A DNA stretch of 8,427 nt from Candidatus Woesearchaeota archaeon (GCA_007128245.1 SKXU01000024.1:1-8427); one strand, 5' to 3'; counted from the stretch's first letter, positions 1 through 6,857 are shown. Numbers and translations: made by a program. The notes: generated by a model from the sequence alone, not told the origin.

Positions 1-23
1 ATTCCGCCACTCGTAACGTAACG

Positions 24-31
24 CTTAAAAA
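24..31 (+). promoter_or_regulatory. TATA box of the top6B-top6A operon
   Basis: The stretch CTTAAAAA is centred about 25 bases upstream of the GTG at 53 and about 19 upstream of the GTG at 47. The other TATA-like boxes in the window sit 24-28 bases from their start, so this spacing slightly favours a leaderless start at 53. Confidence 0.5.
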
Positions 32-46
32 CACCTTGCTTCTTGT

Positions 47-1699
47 GTGTTTGTGGCAACAGCAGAAGAACTCGCAGCGCAGCAACGCGAAATTAGTATC
101 GCAGAGTTTTTTGAGAAAAACAGGCATCTTCTCGGGTTTGATAATGCACGAAAAGCCCTTCTTACCACGGTAAAAGAAGCCGTTGATAACAGCTTGGATG
201 CGTGCGAAGAAGCAGGTATTCTTCCTGAGCTTGAAGTAGAGATCATTGATATGGGAAACGATCGTTTTCGCATCATCGTTGAAGATAACGGTCCAGGTAT
301 TGTAAAAGCGCAGATTCCGAAAATCTTTGCTAAACTCCTCTACGGTTCTAAATTTTTCAAGATGGCGCAGTCTCGCGGACAGCAAGGAATTGGTATTTCT
401 GCGTCTGTCATGTACGGTCAACTCACTACTGGGCGAGCAGCGAAAGTGACTTCAAAGACTGGTCCAAACAAGCCCGCAAACTACTTTGAATTAAAGATTG
501 ATACAAAAAAGAATGCTGCAGAAATCGTTGTTGAAGAAGAAAAAGAGTGGTCTAAAGAGCGTGGAACACGAATAGAGATTGATCTTGAAGCAAGCTACGC
601 CAAAGGAAAACAAAGTGTTGATGAGTACCTCAAACAAACAGCGATTCTCAATCCGCACCTCCAATTAATTTATGCAAATCCTCGTGGAGAACAATACTTT
701 TTTCCACGAGCATCACAAACCGCTCCTCCTATTCCTGAAGAGATAAAACCTCACCCGTATGGGATTGAACTGGGCATGCTCATTAAGATGTTGCAGTACA
801 CCACACAAAAAACCGTGCTCGCATTCTTAAGAGAAGATTTTAGTCGTGTATCAAACAGCGTTGCTAACGAAATCTTAGAGCACGCACGCCTCTCGCCAAA
901 GACCAAGCCAAAAGCAGTGTCTCGACAACAAGCAGAGGATATGATGAAGGGCATTCGTAACACCAAGATCATGGCTCCGCCCACAAACTGCATTAGTCCA
1001 ATCGGCGAAGATCTTCTCCTTAAAGGCCTCAAAAAAGAGATTAATGCAGAGTTTTACACTGCTATCTCTCGAAAACCTGCTGTCTATCGTGGTAACCCAT
1101 TTGTTATTGAAGCGGCGATTGCGTATGGTGGCGACTTGAAAGGAGATGGAACTGTTGATGTGATGCGCTTTGCAAACAAAGTACCTCTCTTGTATCAGCA
1201 AGGGGCGTGTGCGGTCACGAAGGCTGTTTCTGAGACGAACTGGAAATCCTATGGTCTTGAGCAATCAGGAAACAACATTCCTCGCGGACCAGCAGTTATT
1301 CTTGTGCACATGGCGTCTGTGTGGGTGCCATTTACCTCGGAAGCAAAAGAGGCTATGGCGCACTACGATGATATTATCAAGGAGATGAAACTCGCAGTCC
1401 AAGAGGCTGGTCGTGAACTGCAAAAGTACACGAAGAAAAAACAGAAAGTAAAGCAAGAGCTCAAAAAACGCTCCTACATAGAAAAGTACATTCCGCACTT
1501 AGCTGTGGGAGTAGCAGAGATTCTTGACTTGGACGGAGCCGACCATGAGGTACTTGAGCGACACCTTGTTGGACTCTTAGAAAAGCACCGTGGAAAACTT
1601 GATACATTAGAATTTGATCCGACAAAGAATACTGAGTACGATGAAGAATTTGCTAAGATAGGGCGAGAGGAGGAAGATGATGGCCGAGCTAACGAGTGA
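47..1699 (+). CDS. top6B: DNA topoisomerase VI subunit B
   Basis: This is the ATPase subunit of the type IIB topoisomerase (A2B2), which relaxes and decatenates DNA by passing one duplex through a double-strand break made by subunit A. The 550-residue product shows the GHKL fold at the N terminus: the N-box EAVDNSLDAC (Glu44, Asn48), the G1 box EDNGPG (79-84) and the glycine-rich ATP lid QSRGQQGIG (108-116). The transducer domain carries VWVPFTSEAK, whose Lys434 matches the switch lysine that contacts ATP gamma-phosphate. Length and motif order are normal for archaeal Top6B. An in-frame TAA at 26-28 and the lack of an ATG leave GTG 47 or GTG 53 as the start; the TATA distance favours 53, so the first two residues are uncertain. 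It overlaps top6A by 20 bases in another frame, as expected for co-translated partner subunits. Confidence 0.96.
   Translation: MFVATAEELAAQQREISIAEFFEKNRHLLGFDNARKALLTTVKEAVDNSLDACEEAGILPELEVEIIDMGNDRFRIIVEDNGPGIVKAQIPKIFAKLLYGSKFFKMAQSRGQQGIGISASVMYGQLTTGRAAKVTSKTGPNKPANYFELKIDTKKNAAEIVVEEEKEWSKERGTRIEIDLEASYAKGKQSVDEYLKQTAILNPHLQLIYANPRGEQYFFPRASQTAPPIPEEIKPHPYGIELGMLIKMLQYTTQKTVLAFLREDFSRVSNSVANEILEHARLSPKTKPKAVSRQQAEDMMKGIRNTKIMAPPTNCISPIGEDLLLKGLKKEINAEFYTAISRKPAVYRGNPFVIEAAIAYGGDLKGDGTVDVMRFANKVPLLYQQGACAVTKAVSETNWKSYGLEQSGNNIPRGPAVILVHMASVWVPFTSEAKEAMAHYDDIIKEMKLAVQEAGRELQKYTKKKQKVKQELKKRSYIEKYIPHLAVGVAEILDLDGADHEVLERHLVGLLEKHRGKLDTLEFDPTKNTEYDEEFAKIGREEEDDGRANE
1668..1673 (+). promoter_or_regulatory. 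Strong Shine-Dalgarno site for top6A
   Basis: AGGAGG lies inside the 3' end of top6B. It is 6 bases before the ATG at 1680 and only 3 before the ATG at 1677, so it favours the second of the two tandem ATG codons. It is the only clear Shine-Dalgarno sequence at a gene start in this window. This fits internal initiation within a polycistronic mRNA. Confidence 0.75.
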
Positions 1700-2777
1700 A
1701 GAGATAGTAAAGAAGATTCAAGGAGTGGCTCTGCACATTAAAGAGTCTGCGCACAGCGCTCGCGCTCCTGTGCTCAAAACACCTGTGCGTTCATTGTCAA
1801 ACGTTGATTACGATCCAAGAAAAGGGCATTTTGTCATCGGAGATTCTGAAAAAGAGCGAAAACTGAATGCATCCTCGGTCAAGACGTTTGCACAAACAGT
1901 GCTTTTACTCAACGAAGCAAAAAAAGTTGTGCAAACAGAAGATATCATGACAAAAAGAGAAGCGTATTACGTTTCTAAAAACTGGGGTGATGCGAAGTTT
2001 GATGAGCAACCAGAATCTGATTCTGTGATGGAAGACATCGAGGCGATGCTGCGTTTGCAACGAGAACAACTCGGGTTTATTCCTGAAGAAGATGGTGGTG
2101 CGGTTGCGGGAAAACTCATTATTATTGATCGTGACGCAGAAACTGGTGAGGAGCTGCGTATTGATTGTGAGAAATTTGGTTCAGGAGCGTACAGCATCCC
2201 TTCGCAAGTTGAGCATTTACGCTTTGAGACAAAAGCAAAGTTTATCATTGCCATCGAGACTGCCGGTATGTTTCAGCGCCTCGTCAAACATAAGTTTTAC
2301 AACAAAGAAAACTGTATTCTCGTGAGTATGAAAGGTGTTCCTTCGCGTGCTACAAGACGCTTTATTCGACTCCTCTCAGACCAAAACAACATTCCTGTGT
2401 ATGTCTTCGTGGACGCAGATCCTTATGGGCTTATGAATATTTATCGTACCCTTAAAGTTGGCTCTGGTAATGCTGCGCATGTCAACGAGTTCTTTTGTGT
2501 TCCTAAGGCACAGTTATTAGGTGTGACTCCGCAGGATATTGAACGATATGATTTGCCCACACATAAGCTCAAAGATGTTGATATTAAGCGTGCAAAAGAT
2601 GCTCTTAAAAACGATCCTTTTGTACATCATCATAAAGAGTGGCAGACCGCGCTTAAGCTCATGCTCAAGCAAGGAGTCCGTGCTGAGCAGCAGGCATTGG
2701 CAAAGCATGGATTGAATTTTGTGATGAGTGATTACCTGCCTCAAAAGCTCAAAGATCCAGGTTCCTTTTTGCCTTAG
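1680..2777 (+). CDS. top6A: DNA topoisomerase VI subunit A (Spo11-like)
   Basis: This is the DNA-cleaving subunit of topoisomerase VI, homologous to the meiotic nuclease Spo11. From the ATG at 1680 the product has 365 residues, a normal length. The winged-helix 5Y-CAP domain carries TKREAYYVSKNW; the second Tyr (Tyr97) is the expected nucleophile that forms the 5'-phosphotyrosyl bond. The Toprim domain follows, with the metal-binding Glu193 in FIIAIETAG and Asp245/Asp247 in VFVDADPYG. The conserved end YLPQKL...FLP is present, so the protein is complete and no intein interrupts it. A second ATG at 1677 is directly upstream; the start at 1680 was chosen because its Shine-Dalgarno spacing is better. 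Translation is probably coupled to top6B, which ends within this gene at 1699. Confidence 0.96.
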   Translation: MAELTSEEIVKKIQGVALHIKESAHSARAPVLKTPVRSLSNVDYDPRKGHFVIGDSEKERKLNASSVKTFAQTVLLLNEAKKVVQTEDIMTKREAYYVSKNWGDAKFDEQPESDSVMEDIEAMLRLQREQLGFIPEEDGGAVAGKLIIIDRDAETGEELRIDCEKFGSGAYSIPSQVEHLRFETKAKFIIAIETAGMFQRLVKHKFYNKENCILVSMKGVPSRATRRFIRLLSDQNNIPVYVFVDADPYGLMNIYRTLKVGSGNAAHVNEFFCVPKAQLLGVTPQDIERYDLPTHKLKDVDIKRAKDALKNDPFVHHHKEWQTALKLMLKQGVRAEQQALAKHGLNFVMSDYLPQKLKDPGSFLP

Positions 2778-2832
2778 ACCACTGGACATATATGCACGAG
2801 ATGTTTTTACGTGATACTATCTTGCGTATTGT

Positions 2833-3741
2833 GTGCTTATTAGGTCAAAACTGTCTTCAGAGTTCGTGCGATGCGTAAACAGTCCCCGAACGTGGAATGT
2901 TCATCCTTCAACACATTCTCGTGGCAAGTCAATAAAGCCAGCTATTATACCTCAAAATATTCTGCTTGACTCTTTTTCTTGCCAAGCTATTGCATTGTAT
3001 ATTGGAGATGGGAAGCGCTCTGGAAAACATCATATTGAATGTACTTCAATTGACATTGATTTAGTTCGCTTGATGAGAGAATTCTTTGAAGAGTATCTGT
3101 TGATTTCCCCGAAGAGAATTTTTTTGTATTGTCGTTACCAAGATAAGCTTCCAGATGCTGATATTGTGAGCGTTGAATCGGGCGTTTGTTCATCTCGTAT
3201 AAAGTTTTATGCTCGTACTAGTTTATCCAAGCCTTCTTTTGCTCTTCAAGTAGCAAGTACTGTTCATAAAGAGCTGATGGATTATCTTTACGATGTAGTT
3301 CCAACACTAAGCTTATCCTTACCACTTAGTAAGTCGTTCTTGCAGGGCTTGTTTGCTGCAGAAGGCTGCATTAACTATAATCGTTCAGAGCGTTATTTGG
3401 TTTCACTGAGCTTTTATTTACATTATAAAGAAGCAAAGTTAGCTCGCCGTGTCTTGTATTTTTTGAAGGCTCATGGGGTCGCCGCTCGCATGTTGTTCGA
3501 GAAGAAAAACTCTTTATGTATTCGAATTACTCGTTGGAAAAACTATTTTGCGTGTTATAGGATGCAATTATTTGATGTATCAGATCGTAAACTTCTTTTT
3601 TCACAACAAGTGCTTGCACGAACGAATTTTTCAATGTGTAGTTCTTTGTTGGCAAAGAAAATTCAAGAGTCTGCACTCTCACAACGAAAAATCGCTCGTC
3701 AATTAGATCGTAGTCCAGTAACCTTATCGCTTATTAAGTGA
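2833..3741 (+). CDS. LAGLIDADG homing endonuclease-like protein, C terminus cut by TGA
   Basis: The 302-residue product has two LAGLIDADG-type helices, as in single-chain homing endonucleases: CQAIALYIGDG (50-60, acidic Asp59) and FLQGLFAAEG (169-178, acidic Glu177). These acidic residues are the usual metal ligands. The C-terminal region from about 276 (ALSQRKIARQLDRSPVTLS) starts a helix-turn-helix that stops at a TGA (3739-3741) where an HTH should continue; the same frame is open again until 3918. No ATG lies near the start. GTG 2833 is the first possible start after an in-frame TGA at 2812, and it has no convincing ribosome site. Sample rows are about 37-42% GC, against about 42-53% in sampled rows of top6B. 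It sits free between top6A and a secreted-protein gene, not inside a host protein. The endonuclease-family call is fairly secure; activity is doubtful. Confidence 0.75.
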   Translation: MLIRSKLSSEFVRCVNSPRTWNVHPSTHSRGKSIKPAIIPQNILLDSFSCQAIALYIGDGKRSGKHHIECTSIDIDLVRLMREFFEEYLLISPKRIFLYCRYQDKLPDADIVSVESGVCSSRIKFYARTSLSKPSFALQVASTVHKELMDYLYDVVPTLSLSLPLSKSFLQGLFAAEGCINYNRSERYLVSLSFYLHYKEAKLARRVLYFLKAHGVAARMLFEKKNSLCIRITRWKNYFACYRMQLFDVSDRKLLFSQQVLARTNFSMCSSLLAKKIQESALSQRKIARQLDRSPVTLSLIK

Positions 3742-3918
3742 GGTAATCGTACTAGTGTGTTAACTGGAATAAAGCTTTTCAGATACTTTGAGCTGTCAGT
3801 GTACGAAATGGTGTGTGCAATTGATTCCTTATCAATTCATTCTTGGAGTACTTCAAACAAGAACTTTATTTTTCACGTGTTATCTGAAAAACAAGCTGGC
3901 TTGACTAGCTGTCACTAA
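3742..3918 (+). pseudogene. In-frame continuation of the endonuclease HTH after a premature TGA
   Basis: Directly after the TGA the same frame continues for 58 codons to TAA 3916-3918. It begins GNRTSVLTGIKLFRYFELSV and goes on YEMV. Joined to the preceding VTLSLIK, this reads like the second half of an XRE/Cro-type HTH, where a loop of the type I-x-(R/K)-G-x-R and a helix ending in a 'xLxxYEMV'-like segment are typical. A single CGA or AGA to TGA change at codon 303 would explain it. The final 30 residues are not recognised. Five other genes in the window end in TGA, so TGA is a normal stop here. Confidence 0.6.
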
Positions 3919-3925
3919 TGAGTAA

Positions 3926-3934
3926 CTATATAAA
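3926..3934 (+). promoter_or_regulatory. TATA box of the secreted-protein operon
   Basis: CTATATAAA is centred 27 bases before the ATG at 3957. This places transcription start at or next to that ATG and argues against the longer reading from ATG 3918, which would lie upstream of the promoter. Confidence 0.65.
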
Positions 3935-3956
3935 TCCGTCTTGCTTTCCTACTTGC

Positions 3957-4595
3957 ATGAAAGCACTCGTTGCACTCATCATTGGAGCGTTATTCTTAGC
4001 TCTGCCCATGGCTTCTGCGTGGCAGTACTCTTCATGGCACCCCGCTCCTTCGTGGCAGCCTCATCATGGAGTGTATCACGATCATGGAGTAGATGTGGTG
4101 TTTCGAGGAGAAGTAACGCGCATCCAGCGACTCGGAGGAACGAACCCTCGTGTGGAGGTAACCATGCGAGTGCGAGATCGCATCCAAGGAAATCCTCCTA
4201 CCACTGTAGTCCTCACGTTTCATCGGTATCGTGATGCATGGGGTCACTGGCACGATAATGTTCCTCTAGTGCAAGGACGAGAGTACGTTATCGGTGCGCG
4301 GAGAGTAGATAACAGGTATCGCCTTGTGTGGTTCGAATCGCCATCTCACTATCGCCCTCCAGCATACTGGCCCTCACCTTGGCAGGTGCAGCAACCTCCC
4401 ATTACTATTCCTAATCCGCACACAACAGGTGTGTGCTCTGTAGTTGAGGTCTCAGGACAGATTGTGGTAGTATGTCCGTCGCAACCTGCTCAGCCTCGGT
4501 TTGAGCCGCTTGCGATTGGCACTCCTCAACCCACCGTTCACTTAATTGACTCGCAACCGCGCGTTCCTATCGCTCGCTATTCATGGCTACACTGA
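3957..4595 (+). CDS. Exported His/Trp-rich protein with a possible OB-like domain
   Basis: This is not a family I can name. From ATG 3957 (212 residues) the protein opens with a classical signal peptide: Lys2, a hydrophobic core (3-18) and a signal peptidase I site ASA/W after residue 21. The mature N terminus (22-45) is crowded with Trp and His (His28, 36, 37, 41, 43), a possible metal-binding stretch. Residues 46-127 alternate as short beta strands (VDVVFRGEVTRI, RVEVTMRVRDRIQG, TVVLTFHRY, GREYVIGARR, YRLVWFES), a pattern resembling the OB/NTR-like domains of secreted proteins that ferry or bind ligands; this is inference. A proline-rich linker follows, then two cysteines (160, 173) that could form a disulphide. 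The last 13 bases overlap the next gene, so the pair is probably one operon. A longer start at 3918 is unlikely because the TATA box lies inside it. Confidence 0.75.
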   Translation: MKALVALIIGALFLALPMASAWQYSSWHPAPSWQPHHGVYHDHGVDVVFRGEVTRIQRLGGTNPRVEVTMRVRDRIQGNPPTTVVLTFHRYRDAWGHWHDNVPLVQGREYVIGARRVDNRYRLVWFESPSHYRPPAYWPSPWQVQQPPITIPNPHTTGVCSVVEVSGQIVVVCPSQPAQPRFEPLAIGTPQPTVHLIDSQPRVPIARYSWLH

Positions 4596-5290
4596 ATCGA
4601 CCAGCTCTTACAGAAGATCATGTACTGACTGTTTTAGAGCGACGCGCCCACCCTGTACACAGGTATCACAGGGGTCAACTCGTCGTCTTACAATCCATTC
4701 TTGAAGGCTTACATAATTACGGGGGAAAAAATGGTCCTCTCACCATCCTCTCTTCTCGTTTGAACACACATGATGATATCTTTGCTGCTGCGTATGGTAT
4801 CGCAAGAAGTTACGTCTCTCCCAGCGATACGTGGGTTGAGTTACTTTCGAAAAAAAGGGGTCCTGAGACAAGAAAACGATTCTTTTTTTCAGCTCGTGCG
4901 CGTGGTATGCGAAAACTGAATGCTTGGAGGTATAACGCGCAGCGCTTGCACGCAGAGGATTATGCTGCGATGATGGGTCAAAACCCTTTTTTGGAGGGTA
5001 TTGAATCGCGTTGCACCATACAAGGATTAATACTTCTGGATGATCAAATACGTGGCATGAAGCCTCTGGACGCGCATGATCATCGTGTGTATACGCGCCT
5101 CTTGCGGGCTGATCAAGTAGCTCGACACGTGCAACACTTCCCTCACGCTCCCTTTGTGCGACTCAAGCATATACCTCCTGTCAAAGCAGGTCTGTCAAAA
5201 CGATTAAGAGTGTACGCGAGATACATCGCTGCTCATGCGAACACGTATATGCGGTCAATAACTCCTCCTACTCAAGGTTCTTTGCTGTGA
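4583..5290 (+). CDS. Unrecognised basic 235-residue protein
   Basis: I do not recognise this protein. It is soluble-looking, with no signal peptide and no membrane segment. A strongly basic segment spans about 90-121 (KKRGPETRKRFFFSARARGM and on to AWRYNAQRL), a second basic stretch lies near 201-214, and His is frequent throughout. There is a single Cys (144). Such a charge pattern would suit nucleic-acid binding, but no fold or catalytic motif is evident. It starts inside the preceding secreted-protein gene (13-base overlap, different frame) with no Shine-Dalgarno, so expression most likely depends on translational coupling. Its 3' end overlaps the convergent YbaK-family gene by 19 bases. 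Base composition is like its neighbours. The reading frame is long and placed as an operon gene should be, so I consider it real. Confidence 0.7.
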   Translation: MATLNRPALTEDHVLTVLERRAHPVHRYHRGQLVVLQSILEGLHNYGGKNGPLTILSSRLNTHDDIFAAAYGIARSYVSPSDTWVELLSKKRGPETRKRFFFSARARGMRKLNAWRYNAQRLHAEDYAAMMGQNPFLEGIESRCTIQGLILLDDQIRGMKPLDAHDHRVYTRLLRADQVARHVQHFPHAPFVRLKHIPPVKAGLSKRLRVYARYIAAHANTYMRSITPPTQGSLL

Positions 5291-5742
5291 ACATCAACCA
5301 CGGTTACATCTCCGCGCATTTGTGTAATGGCTTTTGAGGGAAATTCAAGCCCGTATCGCAAGTCTCCTGACCCTGTATTAATGATTTCTTTCTCAAATAC
5401 TGTGGGGTCAATAAAGAGTGGTCCGGGAACGCTGAGCGGACAGCACTCTCCTGGCTCCCAGCCGAGCTCTCGCATTTCTTGCGGGCGCAGCGTGGATATT
5501 TTATCATTAAGCACTGCCCGTAGTTTTGGATAACTTACTCTATCTGTACCAAACACGCTCACACTAAACACGCCACTCTTTTTTCCTTTGAACATGATGG
5601 TTTTGACAATGGCGTCTGCATCAACATCCACTCGGTCAAGTACATCTCGGGTGCGCACAGCCTCTCCTCCGAGATCGACAACGCGATGCGGGATTTTTTG
5701 CGCTACAAGCCGATTAATGAGCGATGTGAGTTTTTCGTTCAT
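5272..5742 (-). CDS. YbaK/ProX-type aminoacyl-tRNA deacylase
   Basis: Members of this family hydrolyse misacylated tRNAs in trans (for example Cys-tRNA(Pro) or Ala-tRNA(Pro)), clearing proofreading errors in the cytoplasm. The 156-residue product spans one whole YbaK domain: a helical N terminus resembling the family's 'xxxL..H.V..H' region, AIVKTIMFKGK with the conserved Lys47, YPKLRAVL (71-78), GWEPGECCPLSVPG (94-107) in place of the common G-x-x-P-G-x-x-P-P loop, and IINTGSGDLRYGLEF (120-134) covering the conserved glycine of the active-site pocket. Which tRNA it edits cannot be told from sequence. The start at 5742 is supported by a TATA box about 25 bases upstream, giving a leaderless mRNA. 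It overlaps the convergent gene's last 19 bases. Confidence 0.85.
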   Translation of the reverse strand: MNEKLTSLINRLVAQKIPHRVVDLGGEAVRTRDVLDRVDVDADAIVKTIMFKGKKSGVFSVSVFGTDRVSYPKLRAVLNDKISTLRPQEMRELGWEPGECCPLSVPGPLFIDPTVFEKEIINTGSGDLRYGLEFPSKAITQMRGDVTVVDVHSKEP

Positions 5743-5762
5743 ATACTATGTGGATTGCTGTG

Positions 5763-5770
5763 GATTTATC
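5763..5770 (-). promoter_or_regulatory. TATA box of the deacylase gene
   Basis: On the minus strand this reads GATAAATC, centred 25 bases upstream of the ATG at 5742. It predicts a leaderless transcript. Confidence 0.5.
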
Positions 5771-5840
5771 TGTATTATGGCGTTCTCCGTGGCGGGGATT
5801 GCGCTTCACGCGAGTTATTTTTCCAGACTTCGCACAAAAC

Positions 5841-5850
5841 CTATTTAAAC
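5841..5850 (+). promoter_or_regulatory. TATA box of tRNA-Asn
   Basis: CTATTTAAAC is centred about 29 bases before the first base of tRNA-Asn. The 132 bases between the deacylase start and the tRNA hold only this box and the opposing deacylase promoter; I see no gene there. Confidence 0.6.
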
Positions 5851-5874
5851 GCACGAGAACCTCTCATATACATT

Positions 5875-5969
5875 GTCCCCGTAGCTTAGTGGCTATAGCG
5901 GTCGGCTGTTAAGTGCACTTGTGCGCGCAGCACACCGACAGGTCCCCGGTTCAAATCCGGGCGGGGACG
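5875..5969 (+). tRNA. tRNA-Asn(GTT) with intron
   Basis: The acceptor stem GTCCCCG pairs perfectly with CGGGGAC, leaving discriminator G (5969). The T arm is CCCGG-TTCAAAT-CCGGG (5945-5961). The anticodon stem GTCGG/CCGAC (5901-5905 with 5935-5939) encloses loop bases CTGTTA, with anticodon GTT at 5908-5910, so the tRNA reads AAC/AAU (Asn). An extra 22 bases follow position 37, the canonical archaeal intron site. CCA is not encoded. The run of T after the gene (5970-5975) can act as its terminator. Confidence 0.95.
5912..5933 (+). other. tRNA-Asn intron at position 37/38
   Basis: Removing these 22 bases restores a 7-base anticodon loop CTGTTAA. A bulge-helix-bulge-like fold can be drawn: CTGT (5906-5909) pairs with GCAG (5927-5930), and GTGC (5913-5916) with GCGC (5923-5926), closed by loop ACTTGT. 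The bulges are TAA on the 5' side and CACA on the 3' side, one base more than the strict 3-base rule. Because 5912 and 5934 are both A, the intron could equally be 5913-5934. Confidence 0.85.
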
Positions 5970-5971
5970 TC

Positions 5972-5980
5972 TTTTTATAT
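5972..5980 (+). promoter_or_regulatory. TATA box of the MscS gene, overlapping the tRNA terminator
   Basis: TTTTTATAT is centred 25 bases before the ATG at 6001, implying a leaderless mRNA. The same T-run begins 3 bases after tRNA-Asn and would also stop its transcription. Confidence 0.55.
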
Positions 5981-6000
5981 TCACAGTGTTTTCTTCATCC

Positions 6001-6855
6001 ATGGTTGCTGATACGATTTTGTTTGGGCGCACAACGCTTGAGACGTTTCTCATCTTCATTCTTGTCGTCACTATCACGATTATTGCGGGAAACACGCTCT
6101 ATTTGCTTTTGCGGCGGTTGTTTGATTCGCGCTTGTCGGGAGCGCTCTCAAAGCGCCTATCGCGAATTCTTCAGTACGTGTTTTTCTTCACAGGTCTTGG
6201 TATTGCTGTCTACCGGGTTCTTGACCTTGATTTTTCTGCGCTCGCAGCGTCCTTGGGTATTTTGAGTATTGCTATTGCGTTTTCTTCTCAGCAAGTCCTC
6301 CAGAACATGATTGGAGGGGTTATTGTCTCCGTGAATCGTTCTGTGCAACCTGAGGATTGGGTTGAGGTGGGCGCTTCTGGGTTGTGCCGTGTGAAGGACA
6401 TGCGTCTGATGCATACTGTTCTTAGGCACCAGAATGGTCGGCTTATTTACTTGCCAAACACACAGCTTCTCACGCAAATGGTGCATAACTACTCCAAGAG
6501 TGGTTTTATCGAAACAGCAATTACTCTTAACGTGGCTGTTGGTTCTGACTTGCAAACTATTCGTGAGACTGTTCGAGAGGTTGCGAGAGTGAATCAGCGT
6601 ATCTTACCAAATATTTCTCGTAGTGAGCGATCAGCATTTGCGAAGATTATTAAGGCGTCTCGTCAGTTCTTTGAGGGTGAGCGCGATCTTTCTCGATTCG
6701 CTCCTCGTGTACTCGTAACGGACGTGACTTCTGCTCGTATGACGCTATCGGTGCGTATCTGGCTGTTAGAAATTGGCCGCCGAGATGATATTGTTTCTGA
6801 ATACTTGTCAGCCCTTACAATTGCTCTGAAAGAAAATGATGTCAGTTTAGCGTAG
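6001..6855 (+). CDS. MscS-family small-conductance mechanosensitive channel
   Basis: MscS channels are homoheptamers in the cell membrane that open under tension and release solutes during hypo-osmotic shock. The 284-residue protein has the minimal layout: TM1 about 13-37, TM2 about 57-74, and the pore-lining TM3 about 78-111 (FSALAASLGILSIAIAFSSQ, then NMIGG), rich in Gly/Ala/Ser as in this family. The MscS beta domain follows (QPEDWVEVG, GLCRVKDM, GRLIYLPNTQLLTQMVHNYS; about 112-165), then a cytoplasmic alpha/beta cage region to the end. The ATG at 6001 was chosen over GTG 5986 because the TATA box lies 25 bases upstream of it. The gene stops 2 bases before the convergent DUF1761 stop codon. 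A tRNA lies just upstream but has its own promoter. Confidence 0.92.
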   Translation: MVADTILFGRTTLETFLIFILVVTITIIAGNTLYLLLRRLFDSRLSGALSKRLSRILQYVFFFTGLGIAVYRVLDLDFSALAASLGILSIAIAFSSQQVLQNMIGGVIVSVNRSVQPEDWVEVGASGLCRVKDMRLMHTVLRHQNGRLIYLPNTQLLTQMVHNYSKSGFIETAITLNVAVGSDLQTIRETVREVARVNQRILPNISRSERSAFAKIIKASRQFFEGERDLSRFAPRVLVTDVTSARMTLSVRIWLLEIGRRDDIVSEYLSALTIALKENDVSLA

Positions 6856-6857
6856 TT

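Noticed and set aside
875..1264. 129-codon open frame on the minus strand inside top6B
   Set aside because: It lies fully opposite conserved Top6B transducer sequence, has no promoter and resembles no protein.
2792..2878. Short frame from ATG 2792 as the true start of the endonuclease
   Set aside because: It is in a different frame from the LAGLIDADG region and stops after 28 codons; joining them would need a frameshift with no family support seen.
3739..3741. Selenocysteine or a reassigned TGA in the endonuclease
   Set aside because: Several normal genes here end in TGA, the expected residue at this HTH position is Arg rather than Cys/Sec, and no selenocysteine element was recognised downstream.
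1680..3741. Endonuclease as a split part of an intein in Top6A
   Set aside because: Top6A is complete with its usual C-terminal ending, and the endonuclease lacks intein splice motifs at its ends.
3918..3956. ATG 3918 as the start of the secreted protein
   Set aside because: It overlaps the preceding frame's TAA, places 13 polar residues before the signal peptide, and lies upstream of the TATA box that points to ATG 3957.
5588..5848. + strand open frame with a hydrophobic C terminus opposite the deacylase gene
   Set aside because: It is mostly antisense to the conserved YbaK domain, has no TATA box at the right distance and uses low-complexity Ser/Thr/Arg coding typical of shadow frames.
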